The notes under the pieces are model-generated. The model was not told the DNA's origin and did not search any database. It was given only the letters and a program-made list of their open reading frames with translations. This document shows, piece by piece, positions 51,312 through 58,763 of a stretch of DNA of 64,000 nt (position 1 is its first letter; the number at the start of each line of letters is the position of its first letter). The DNA is from Deltaproteobacteria bacterium (lineage in GTDB: Bacteria; Desulfobacterota; GWC2-55-46). Position numbers and translations under genes: made by a program. Location: contig JAIOIE010000032.1 of the NCBI GenBank assembly GCA_019912665.1, positions 1-64,000 on the forward strand, given 5' to 3'.

Positions 51312-52349
51312 ATGAGATATAGATTCTATTCCACGACCGAGAAGGCCTGGGACGCGATGCTCGAGGCCATATCTGAGGCGAGGGAGTCCATCTACCTCGA
51401 GATGTACATTTTCGTGGACAACACCCCCAGGCACGCCTTCTTCGAGGCGATCAAGAGAAAAGCGCGCGAGGGCGTGCGCGTGAAGATAATCATCGACTCC
51501 TTCGGGAGCTCGGAATTGAGCAGGGAAGCCATAGAGGATATTCGGGGGTCCGGGGCGGAGCTCATGCTCTTCAGCCGCTGGTTCCGCCACACGCACAAAA
51601 AGATACTCATCGTCGACGAGAAGGTCGCTTTCATAGGCGGGGTCAACATCCACCGGGTATTTCTAAAGTGGAAGGACCTGCAGATTCGCCTCGAAGGGCC
51701 GATAGTGAATAACGTCAGCTGTTCCTTTGCCCGGACATACATCATGTGCGGAGGGAGAGACTCATCGGTAGTGCGCTTCTGCGAAAGGAGGGCGAGGCTC
51801 GGGGAAAGGGCGCGCATCTGGTTCCTCGAGCACCAGCCCCCGAGCGGCAAGAGGCTCATAAAGAAGCACTACAGGAGCGCCATAGCCAGGGCCCGGAAAA
51901 GCATCGTGATAGTGACGCCGTATCTTTTCCCGAGGCGGTGGATGGTAGCGCTCCTCCATCAGGCCGTGCTCCGGGGCGTGGAAGTCGAGATGATACTGCC
52001 GCGCCGCACCGACCACCGGCTCATCACGAAGACGAACTTCTTCTACATATCAGCGCTCGCGTCGACCGGAATAAGGTTCCACATCCAGAACGAGATGAAT
52101 CACGCGAAGGTCCTTTTGGTCGACGGAAAGGAAGGGGTCGTGGGCTCGCAGAACCTCGACATACTGTCATTCGACTACGGGATTGAGGCCGGGGTGTGCT
52201 TCAGGGAAAGGGAGATGATAGAGGACCTTGAGCGCATCATAGAGGAATGGAAGGCCGACTCCGTCCCGTTCGACCCCTCGATGTACAGGGAGAAGTGGCT
52301 TGATTTCCTTATAGCGCCTGTCATACGGCTATTTCAGACGATAATGTAG
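51312..52349 (+). CDS. cls: Cardiolipin synthase/phospholipase D family protein
   Basis: A 345-aa protein with two HKD motifs, HKKILIVDEK with GGVNI and HAKVLLVDGK with GSQNLD. It has no N-terminal transmembrane helices, so it is the short, ClsB-like form. It joins phosphatidylglycerol molecules to make cardiolipin. The position after pgsA fits a phospholipid role. Confidence 0.87.
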   Translation: MRYRFYSTTEKAWDAMLEAISEARESIYLEMYIFVDNTPRHAFFEAIKRKAREGVRVKIIIDSFGSSELSREAIEDIRGSGAELMLFSRWFRHTHKKILIVDEKVAFIGGVNIHRVFLKWKDLQIRLEGPIVNNVSCSFARTYIMCGGRDSSVVRFCERRARLGERARIWFLEHQPPSGKRLIKKHYRSAIARARKSIVIVTPYLFPRRWMVALLHQAVLRGVEVEMILPRRTDHRLITKTNFFYISALASTGIRFHIQNEMNHAKVLLVDGKEGVVGSQNLDILSFDYGIEAGVCFREREMIEDLERIIEEWKADSVPFDPSMYREKWLDFLIAPVIRLFQTIM

Positions 52350-52543
52350 GGACAGGGCAGGGTGCGTTATTCGCACTCTTAACAGCAAAAACCTTTTCCG
52401 CGCTTCCGCGCGGTTCGGGGCAAGACTCGCTTGTCCCCCTCCCCGTTCACGCTCTTCCTCCCTTATGCAGCGCTCGCCTTGCCCTCCGGGGTTTGTTTCA
52501 AGACAAAAAAACTATATCTTTTTCTTTTTGCATTTCAAACCAC

Positions 52544-52650
52544 ACCCGGGCATAAGGCGTTGCGAGCATAAGGCTGGGGGAAGGGCGAGCGGTAGCGAGA
52601 GCCTTATGCCCAAAAAAGAGCGGCAGCGCGTTAAAAAGCCTTTTTGGAAA
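52544..52650. repeat. Dispersed repeat family 3, copy 2
   Basis: GGGCATAAGGC (52548-52558) and GCCTTATGCCC (52601-52611) flank a shorter centre than copy 1. A shared right part follows: AGCGGCAGCGCGTTAAAA. Confidence 0.65.
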
Positions 52651-52652
52651 GA

Positions 52653-52689
52653 ATAAAAAAAATCCCCCACCTTAAAAAGGAGGGGGATT
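52653..52689 (-). terminator. Rho-independent terminator of the reductase pair
   Basis: AATCCCCCACCTT (52661-52673) pairs with AAGGAGGGGGATT (52677-52689) with one A-A mismatch. On the minus strand it is followed by TTTTTTTT. It lies past the family 4 repeat that follows the operon's last gene. Confidence 0.8.
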
Positions 52690-52710
52690 CATTTCCCTCG
52701 TTTAAATTAA

Positions 52711-52873
52711 CAGCTTGCTGAAAAACTCCGTTTTATTCAGGCTGCTCAAAAAGCTCCAGATGCGAGGCCCCAATTGGACAGGGGAGCGAGGAATGAGGCG
52801 TACTTTTCGTGTACGCCGGAGTGTCCAGTGACGAAGACAACGAAGCAGATGGACTTTTTCAGCAGCCTGCTAA
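52711..52873. repeat. Dispersed repeat family 4
   Basis: About 163 bp with inverted ends CAGCTTGCTGAAAAA and TTTTTCAGCAGCCTGC. The interior has GAGGAATGAGGCGTACTTT and its partner GTGTACGCCGGAG. Similar elements are familiar from Geobacter-like and related genomes. It begins one base after the stop of the flavin/iron-sulfur subunit gene. No target duplication is clear. Confidence 0.65.
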
Positions 52874-52874
52874 A

Positions 52875-53741
52875 TCAGAACGCCTCCGGCATCCCCTTTA
52901 GCTCCGACAGCCTGAAGACCGGGCCGCACTGGCATACGTAGATGCTGTTTATCTGGCAGTGGCCGCATTTGCCGACCCCGCATTTCATCCGCCTCTCAAG
53001 AGAAACGAAGATGTCTTCCGAGCCGATCCCCCTGGCATTGAGGCTCAATATCACGAACTTGTACATGACCGGCGGGCCGATTATGACGCCAGCGGTATTC
53101 ATGTGGCTCATCTCTATCTTGGGGATGAGGGCGGTCACGAGGCCTGTATGCCCCTTCCAGAGCCCGTCGGGCCTGTCTACGGTTGCCTGAATATCGAGGC
53201 CGCGCCGCCTCCAGCCGTCCATCTCTTCGGCAAATAGCATCTCCTCCGGGGTCTTCGCGCCGTAGATAAGCGTAAGCCTCCCGAAGCGCTCGGGCTTCTC
53301 GATCACGGCCTTAAGAAGCGAGCGCATGGGCACTATGCCTATGCCGCCGGCCACGAATACTATGTCTTTCCCCTCCAGTGCGTGGAGGTCAAAGCCCCTG
53401 CCGAACGGCCCCCTGAGCCAGATGCGGTCGCCCTTACGGAGCTTGTGGAAGGCGTTCGTCAGGTTTCCCACGGCCCTTATGCATAGCTCGATCTTTTTCT
53501 CTCCGGGCCCGGAGGTAATGGAGATGGGCGCCTCCCCGTAGCCGGGGAGCCCGACCATGAAGAACTGGCCCGGCCCGTAGTCGAGGAGCGATTCATTCGA
53601 GGGGGCTACTACGAAAAGCCTCTCCTTTTCGCTCACCCTTATAGAGCGCTCCACCATCCCCAGGAACGGGAGATAGGGGGAGTCCATGCCCCTTGAGAGC
53701 GCCTCTTCCTTATGTTCCGGCATTTTCGCGTATGAGCTCAT
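52875..53741 (-). CDS. FAD/NAD(P)-binding [2Fe-2S] reductase subunit (hydrogenase gamma/AsrB-like)
   Basis: A 288-aa protein. An FAD-binding barrel (YGPGQFFMVGLPGYGEAPIS) and NAD-binding half (VFVAGGIGIVPMRSLL) are followed by C-terminal [2Fe-2S] cysteines MKCGVGKCGHCQI and CQCGPVF. It matches the gamma subunit of archaeal-type sulfhydrogenases and AsrB of anaerobic sulfite reductase, which move electrons between NAD(P)H and iron-sulfur partners. It overlaps the beta-like subunit gene by 32 bp. No catalytic [NiFe] or sirohaem subunit is nearby, so its partner enzyme is unknown. Confidence 0.83.
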   Translation of the reverse strand: MSSYAKMPEHKEEALSRGMDSPYLPFLGMVERSIRVSEKERLFVVAPSNESLLDYGPGQFFMVGLPGYGEAPISITSGPGEKKIELCIRAVGNLTNAFHKLRKGDRIWLRGPFGRGFDLHALEGKDIVFVAGGIGIVPMRSLLKAVIEKPERFGRLTLIYGAKTPEEMLFAEEMDGWRRRGLDIQATVDRPDGLWKGHTGLVTALIPKIEMSHMNTAGVIIGPPVMYKFVILSLNARGIGSEDIFVSLERRMKCGVGKCGHCQINSIYVCQCGPVFRLSELKGMPEAF

Positions 53742-54750
53742 TTGTTACGTCCACTATGTTTATTTTTACCAGGCACGATCTCGAACACCTGCCGCACCCC
53801 ACGCAGAAGAGCGAATCAAAGGTGTCAGTGAGATACCTGAACTTCCTGTTGAACCTGTGCCTTAGCCTTTCGGCCCGGGTCTTCCTGAAGTTGTGCCCTC
53901 CGGCCACCTTCGCGAAGTCTTCGAGCGTGCAGCCGTCCCAGGTCCTTACCCTCTCGCCTTCGGCGAGGCTTGCCCCGACCTCGTCCCTCACGTCGAAGCA
54001 GTAGCAGGTAGGGCAGACGTTATTGCAGGAGCCGCAGCCGGTGCATATAGCGCCTATCTTCTCCCAGACCCGGCTTTCGTCGCTTCTGGCGTATATTGCC
54101 GGAAGCTCTTCTGGCGAGGCGTCGAGCTTTGCCCTGAAGGCAAGGCGCCGCCTTTCGTTGGCTTCCTCAAGCTCTTTAAGCGCCGATTTTCCGGGCTCTC
54201 GCGTCCGGGCGTATTTATCCAGAAGCTCCAAGCCCCGCTCGCTCCCGATCCTTACGAGGTACCCCCCGCCTATCTTATGAAGGAACAGGTCGAAGCCATC
54301 TTCGACTTCGCCGGTGCCGAGGCTGTCGCAGAAGCAGTATTCGTCCGGCATGCAGTCCGCGCCTATGATGATGGTATGTTCGCGCCTGAAAAGATAGTTC
54401 GGGTCCGCCACACCGTGGGCGAAGACCCTGTCCATCAATGCGAGCGCCCTTATGTCGCAGGGATGCAGGCCGAAAAGGACCTGCCTTTCCGCCTCTATTA
54501 CCGGGACATGGGTGGATGACTGCATGTTGAATTTGAGGAGCACCTCCCTTTGCGGGAAGAGGAACCCCTTTGCCGAAAGGTGGCTCGGCGACTGCGTAAG
54601 CTTAAGCTCACCAGCGTCCGAGACCTCCCCGAAAGCGGGGAAGCCGTCTTTCTCAATTGTTCCGTAGACCTTGTATTCACGTACCAGGCCTTTTACGAGG
54701 GAATTGAGCGCCCTGTCAGGTAAGTATTTGAATTTCGGAGTCTTTTCCAT
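53710..54750 (-). CDS. 4Fe-4S electron-transfer subunit (hydrogenase beta/AsrA-like)
   Basis: A 346-aa protein. The N-terminal domain includes FGLHPCDIRALALMDRVF. Two ferredoxin-type clusters lie at the C-terminal end: CTGCGSCNNVCPTC and CVGCGRCSRSC. This matches the HydB/AsrA family, the iron-sulfur partner of the FAD subunit downstream. The two form a soluble electron-transfer module. They have their own terminator and diverge from iscR. Confidence 0.83.
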   Translation of the reverse strand: MEKTPKFKYLPDRALNSLVKGLVREYKVYGTIEKDGFPAFGEVSDAGELKLTQSPSHLSAKGFLFPQREVLLKFNMQSSTHVPVIEAERQVLFGLHPCDIRALALMDRVFAHGVADPNYLFRREHTIIIGADCMPDEYCFCDSLGTGEVEDGFDLFLHKIGGGYLVRIGSERGLELLDKYARTREPGKSALKELEEANERRRLAFRAKLDASPEELPAIYARSDESRVWEKIGAICTGCGSCNNVCPTCYCFDVRDEVGASLAEGERVRTWDGCTLEDFAKVAGGHNFRKTRAERLRHRFNRKFRYLTDTFDSLFCVGCGRCSRSCLVKINIVDVTNELIRENAGT

Positions 54751-54852
54751 ACAAGGGAATTATATCAGGGCGAAAAAAACATGTCTATACCTGAAACAGG
54801 GTTTTTTGAATTTTTCCAGCTCTCGTTTTGAACGGCCCTTTCAGGGGTGTTA

Positions 54853-54877
54853 ATACTTGACAATTTTGATAAGGTAT
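54853..54877. promoter_or_regulatory. Type 1 IscR binding site
   Basis: The 25-bp site starts ATACTTGAC and ends AAGGTAT, matching all but four positions of the E. coli type 1 consensus (ATASYYGACTRWWWYAGTCRRSTAT). It overlaps the -35 of the isc promoter and lies upstream of iscR, as expected for autorepression by [2Fe-2S]-IscR. Confidence 0.8.
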
Positions 54878-54885
54878 ATTAGATT
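54857..54885 (+). promoter_or_regulatory. Sigma-70 promoter of iscR
   Basis: TTGACA (54857-54862), a 17-bp spacer and TAGATT (54880-54885). The -35 lies inside the IscR site. Confidence 0.75.
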
Positions 54886-54928
54886 GTAAAAGTAGCATGG
54901 TTTTTCTTACGCATGGAAGGGAGTTTAA

Positions 54929-55405
54929 GTGAGGTTATCTACAAAAGGTCAATACGCGGTGCGGGCGATGGTGAACCTGGCCTGCCATTCCGGCGAAAAA
55001 CCAGTGACCTTGAAGGACATTTCGGCTGAGGAAGGCATCTCGCTCTCCTATCTTGAGCAGCTTTTCGTGAAGCTCAGGAAGGGAAAGATAGTCAAAAGCG
55101 TTAGGGGCCCCGGCGGCGGATATGTGCTCGCCAAGCCGCCTTCAGTCATAAGCGTGGGCGACATCATATCCGTGGTCGAGGAGCCAATGAACCCGGTCGC
55201 CTGTCTCGACGACGATTCAGAGGGGTGCGACAGGGCGACTACCTGCACCACCCAGCGCGTCTGGAAGTGCCTTGCAGAGAAGATTTCCGAATTCCTTAAT
55301 TCGGTTTCCATAGAGGATCTTAGCCGGGAGGCCCTTGCCCTTAAATCCGGCCACCCGCCCGTAAACACCAACGTATGCGGTATAACCGAGCAAACGCGGT
55401 CTTGA
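54929..55405 (+). CDS. iscR: IscR, Rrf2-family iron-sulfur cluster regulator
   Basis: A 158-aa protein from GTG 54929 (GGAAGGGAG upstream). The winged helix includes STKGQYAVRAMVNLA and SYLEQLFVKLRKGKIVKSVR. The cluster cysteines C92, C100 and C106 are spaced as in IscR. It senses [2Fe-2S] status and represses isc transcription. The matching operator lies in its own promoter, and iscS and iscU follow. Confidence 0.93.
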   Translation: MRLSTKGQYAVRAMVNLACHSGEKPVTLKDISAEEGISLSYLEQLFVKLRKGKIVKSVRGPGGGYVLAKPPSVISVGDIISVVEEPMNPVACLDDDSEGCDRATTCTTQRVWKCLAEKISEFLNSVSIEDLSREALALKSGHPPVNTNVCGITEQTRS

Positions 55406-55413
55406 GCCATAAA

Positions 55414-55546
55414 GGCGACGCAAAAATTAGAGATTTTCCCCGCAATCAAGGAAGGCCGGGAATAAAAAGCGGAGCATATATGAATAATATGTGAGCATTT
55501 TTATTCACGGACTGACGCAGAGTCCGGGGAAAAGATCAATTTTGAA
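55414..55546. mobile_element. Miniature inverted-repeat element, family 1, copy D
   Basis: 133 bp in reverse orientation, from GGCGACGCAAAAATTAGAG to GAAAAGATCAATTTTGAA, having lost the last seven or so bases of the right end. Flanked by TAAA (55410-55413 and 55547-55550). It separates iscR from iscS and ends just before the iscS ribosome site. Confidence 0.85.
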
Positions 55547-55566
55547 TAAAGGGAGGCTTGAGCACA

Positions 55567-56733
55567 TTGAACCGGATATACTTTGACCACAACGCGACGA
55601 CTCCTGTGCCCGAAGAGGTATTCGAGGCCATGGTCCCGTTTCTTAAAGAGCAGTGGGGGAACCCCTCATCCATACACTGGGCAGGCCGCGGCACGAGGAA
55701 AGCGGTCGAGGACGCACGGGATAAGGTCTGCGCACTCCTTAACTGCGGGAATACCGAGCTCATCTTCACAAGCTCAGGCACCGAAGGCGATAACCATGCG
55801 ATAAAGGGCCTCGCCTACGCGAAAAAAGACAAGGGCAACCACATCATAACGACGAACGTCGAGCACCCGGCAGTGTTGAATACCTGCAAGCACCTCCAGA
55901 AAGAGGGCTTCGAGGTGACATATCTCGGGGTTGATAAAGACGGCCTCTTGAGCCTCGAAGAGCTTAAGGCCGCCATAACCCCCAAGACCATACTCATATC
56001 CGTCATGTTCGCCAATAACGAGACAGGCGTTCTCTTCCCCATGAAGGAGATCGGCGCGATAGCGAAGGAAAAGGGCATAGCCTTCCACACGGACGCTGTC
56101 CAGGCAGCCGGAAAGACCAGAATAGACGTAAAGGACATAAACTGCGACCTCCTTACCATATCCGGGCACAAGCTCTACGGCCCAAAGGGCATAGGCGCGC
56201 TCTTCGTTAAAAGGGGCGTGCGGCTCGTGCCCCTCATCCACGGCGGCCACCACGAGAGGAACAGGCGCGGCGGCACCGAGAACGTGGCCGGCATAGTCGG
56301 CATGGGCAAGGCCGCGGAGATAGCCCTCCGCGACATGGACAAGGAGATAGAGCACCTTAAAGCCTTGAGGGACAGGCTTGAGAAGGGCATGGCCGGGAGG
56401 GTCCAGCACATAAAGGTGAACGGGCACCCGGATAAAAGGCTCCCCAACACGTCGAACATAAGCTTCGAGTTCGTGGAGGGCGAATCGCTCCTCCTTAACC
56501 TCGACATGAAGGGCATAGCGGCCTCAAGCGGCTCTGCCTGCACCTCGGGGAGCCTTGAGCCATCGCATGTGCTGATCGCCATGGGCCTGACCCACGAGCT
56601 TTCGCACGGCTCGGTACGGTTCAGCCTGGGTAAATCGAACACCGCAGAGGAGATTGATTTCCTCCTCGAGACCATGCCGCCCATAGTCGAGCGGATGCGG
56701 GCCATGTCGCCGCTGTATGCCGCGGCAAAGTAG
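55567..56733 (+). CDS. iscS: Cysteine desulfurase (IscS/NifS)
   Basis: A 388-aa PLP enzyme that takes sulfur from cysteine for cluster assembly and tRNA thiolation. From TTG 55567 the start is MNRIYFDHNATTPV, with GGGAGG 10 bp upstream; a TTG at 55558 would be only one base from that site. PLP lysine K202 is in SGHKLYGPKG and the catalytic C325 in SSGSACTSGS. Natural partners IscU and MnmA are encoded downstream. Confidence 0.95.
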   Translation: MNRIYFDHNATTPVPEEVFEAMVPFLKEQWGNPSSIHWAGRGTRKAVEDARDKVCALLNCGNTELIFTSSGTEGDNHAIKGLAYAKKDKGNHIITTNVEHPAVLNTCKHLQKEGFEVTYLGVDKDGLLSLEELKAAITPKTILISVMFANNETGVLFPMKEIGAIAKEKGIAFHTDAVQAAGKTRIDVKDINCDLLTISGHKLYGPKGIGALFVKRGVRLVPLIHGGHHERNRRGGTENVAGIVGMGKAAEIALRDMDKEIEHLKALRDRLEKGMAGRVQHIKVNGHPDKRLPNTSNISFEFVEGESLLLNLDMKGIAASSGSACTSGSLEPSHVLIAMGLTHELSHGSVRFSLGKSNTAEEIDFLLETMPPIVERMRAMSPLYAAAK

Positions 56734-56745
56734 AACCAAGCAGGA

Positions 56746-56775
56746 TTGACAAAAATTCCAGAGTTGGAATAATAT
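56746..56775 (+). promoter_or_regulatory. Internal promoter and palindromic operator of iscU
   Basis: TTGACA (56746-56751), an 18-bp spacer and TAATAT (56770-56775). Within the spacer is a perfect inverted repeat, ATTCCA (56755-56760) and TGGAAT (56765-56770). It lies between iscS and iscU, about 90 bp before the iscU start. Confidence 0.6.
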
Positions 56776-56866
56776 ATAGGGCGGCAGAAAACACACTTAA
56801 GGATATACCCGGAGCGTCAGAACTAAGTTATGTGAAGTCATGACGCTCAGGGAAAAGGAGAAAAAT

Positions 56867-57247
56867 ATGTACAGCGAAAAGGTGATGGACCACTTCTCGA
56901 ACCCGAGGAACGTGGGCGAGATCGAGGACGCGAACGGCACGGGCACGGTCGGCAACCCGGCGTGCGGCGACATAATGAAGCTCAGCATCAAGGTCGAGAA
57001 CGACGTGATTACGGACGTCAAGTTCAAGACCTTCGGCTGCGGCGCGGCCATAGCCACAAGCTCGATGGTGACGGAGCTTGTTAAGGGCAAGGGGCTTAAC
57101 GAGGCCGAGCAGATATCGAACAGCACGGTGGCCGAGGCCCTCGACGGCCTTCCGCCCGTAAAGATGCACTGCTCGAACCTCGCGGCAGACGCCCTCCACG
57201 CGGCTATCGAGGACTACAAGAAGAAACTCGCCGGGACCGCGAAGTAG
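56867..57247 (+). CDS. iscU: Iron-sulfur cluster scaffold protein IscU
   Basis: A 126-aa protein from ATG 56867 (AAGGAG 6 bp upstream; an ATG at 56840 would add nine residues). Cluster ligands C33 (GNPACGD), C58 (FGCGAAIA) and C102 (MHCSNLA) are intact. The second half of NifU is absent, so it is the IscU/NifU-N form. It builds [2Fe-2S] clusters with sulfur from IscS. A strong terminator follows. Confidence 0.93.
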   Translation: MYSEKVMDHFSNPRNVGEIEDANGTGTVGNPACGDIMKLSIKVENDVITDVKFKTFGCGAAIATSSMVTELVKGKGLNEAEQISNSTVAEALDGLPPVKMHCSNLAADALHAAIEDYKKKLAGTAK

Positions 57248-57275
57248 TTTTCAGGCGGGGAAAGGATTGAATTGA

Positions 57276-57313
57276 AAAGCCCCCCGGGGAAACCCGGGGG
57301 GCTTTGGTTTTTT
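57276..57313 (+). terminator. Rho-independent terminator after iscU
   Basis: AAAGCCCCCCGGG (57276-57288) and CCCGGGGGGCTTT (57293-57305) form a perfect 13-bp stem with loop GAAA, followed by GGTTTTTT. Confidence 0.9.
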
Positions 57314-57314
57314 G

Positions 57315-57345
57315 TCCGTCATTGCGAGCAAAGCGAAACAATCTA
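57315..57345. repeat. Half copy of the widespread CGTCATTGCGAGC repeat
   Basis: GTCATTGCGAGCAAAGCGA followed by AACAATCT. This REP-like motif is common in many bacterial phyla. Only one half is present. Confidence 0.55.
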
Positions 57346-57386
57346 GTTTTTAGGAATATAATTTGTTGGGTTACGCTATCGCAAGG

Positions 57387-58526
57387 CTAAGATTTTTTTG
57401 ACGGACATTCTTTCTCGTTTTCTTTCTTATCTTTTTCCTTTTTCAGTTCTTCGATTCTCTTCTTTTTCACTTTTTCAAATTCGGCACCTTCCGGAAAAAT
57501 CGTTTTAGCATCTATACAAGATTTTCCAAGCTGATCCGGTTTAAGGCCAATCGTCTGGCTTAGGTCAACGCCTTCCAATCTTGCACCTTCTAAATCAACG
57601 CCTTCCAATTGCGCCCCAACAAGTTCAGCACCTTCCAGATCAACTCCTTTTAGTATCGCGGGTTCCAGTATCTTACCTCCGGCTCGTTTATAATGGCCGA
57701 AAGTAGCGCCATTTAATATGGCTTTTTTCATCTTCGATCCCGTCAGGTTGGAGCCGCTGAATCTTACATGCTCTAATTGGTGGTATTCAAAAAATGACCC
57801 GCTTAGGTCAGTATTCCATAATAGCACGTCAATTTTGTCTTTTTTTTCTACTTTTTTATAATGCTTTTTAATGTCATTAAGTGCGTTGAGGACAGCCTGA
57901 ATATCCGATATCGTCCTATTTCTTTTTAGCTTTATGCAATCAGGTTTTGTGTCGTGTTGCTCTGGCCAGGGACATCGTTCATTTATGAAGTTAGTCAATA
58001 CCCATATAACCGGCATTTTGAAATCTTTATCACTGGTCGCAATCTGCTGAAGAGTAAATATGCCGCTCATTCGCTTAGTACCGTAATTATCCTCATTGGA
58101 CAGGGCATCAACCGCTTTGAAGAATCTTTCCGTTACGCGGTCCATTCTATCGTTTTCAAGCGTTGCTCGATTATTTTCTATTGTTCTGATTGTTGCAAGG
58201 ATTCCGGCAAGTATAGATACGATTAGGAACGATTGAATGAAAAGTTTTGCAATATTAATCCAAAGCTTTGGCCTCTCTTCAGGCGCAGCTGCTCCAATGT
58301 TAATAATATTTGGAAAAATTTTCGAAAAATAATAGTATGAAAAATAGACAAAAACACTCAGAAGAATGGCAGCTTTCGACGGGAAAATATCTAAGAAAAA
58401 GCAAATAAAGATAGCAATGATAATTAAAATATGAGGATACATGTGAATGTGAAAAACTGCATTTTTAAAAGCTTTAAGTCGGGACCATGCGTACCCGATA
58501 GACTGTGTCAATCTTTGCTGGCGCAT
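57387..58526 (-). CDS. Membrane protein with C-terminal pentapeptide repeats
   Basis: A 379-aa protein from ATG 58526 (AAGGAA upstream); the frame runs back to 58676 across a GTGGGC repeat and is less likely. Two pairs of hydrophobic helices (HILIIIAIFICFFLDIF, AILLSVFVYFSYYYF, LFIQSFLIVSILAGILATI) precede a soluble part, then a run of A(D/N)LxG-type pentapeptides (LEGAELVGAQLEGVDLEGAR) and a Lys/Glu-rich tail. The function is unknown. It is AT-rich, unlike its neighbours, and sits alone between isc and mnmA, suggesting recent acquisition. Confidence 0.7.
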   Translation of the reverse strand: MRQQRLTQSIGYAWSRLKAFKNAVFHIHMYPHILIIIAIFICFFLDIFPSKAAILLSVFVYFSYYYFSKIFPNIINIGAAAPEERPKLWINIAKLFIQSFLIVSILAGILATIRTIENNRATLENDRMDRVTERFFKAVDALSNEDNYGTKRMSGIFTLQQIATSDKDFKMPVIWVLTNFINERCPWPEQHDTKPDCIKLKRNRTISDIQAVLNALNDIKKHYKKVEKKDKIDVLLWNTDLSGSFFEYHQLEHVRFSGSNLTGSKMKKAILNGATFGHYKRAGGKILEPAILKGVDLEGAELVGAQLEGVDLEGARLEGVDLSQTIGLKPDQLGKSCIDAKTIFPEGAEFEKVKKKRIEELKKEKDKKENEKECPSKKS

Positions 58527-58555
58527 TTGTTTTCCTTGGTTCAATAGTCTTGTAG

Positions 58556-58572
58556 GGTGGGCTCCGCCCACC
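58556..58572. repeat. GGTGGGC inverted repeat upstream of the pentapeptide gene
   Basis: GGTGGGC, three bases, GCCCACC. Together with the preceding TGTAG it matches a short repeat often seen in mobile regions of bacteria. Confidence 0.5.
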
Positions 58573-58763
58573 AATTCTTTATCTTTCTTATACCGCACAT
58601 TTTGTCCACCACACAAGCCATTTACAAATCGGCCTGAACAGGCAATCCTTTCATCCGATAACCCATCCTCCCCCAACTTTTCTCTGGCAAAATGCCTGAT
58701 TCTTTATTAAAATTAGGGGGATTACCCCTTTAGGGCCGCTTTCAAAGGCCGAGGACTTATCGA

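Larger units (their letters stand above)
52350..52874. other. Repeat-rich intergenic region between convergent genes
   Basis: 525 bp with no gene. It carries a family 3 repeat, a terminator hairpin for the minus-strand reductase pair, and the family 4 repeat that abuts that operon's stop codon. The part at 52380-52500 has CGCGCTTCCGCGCGG and other GC-rich direct motifs of unclear meaning. Confidence 0.6.
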
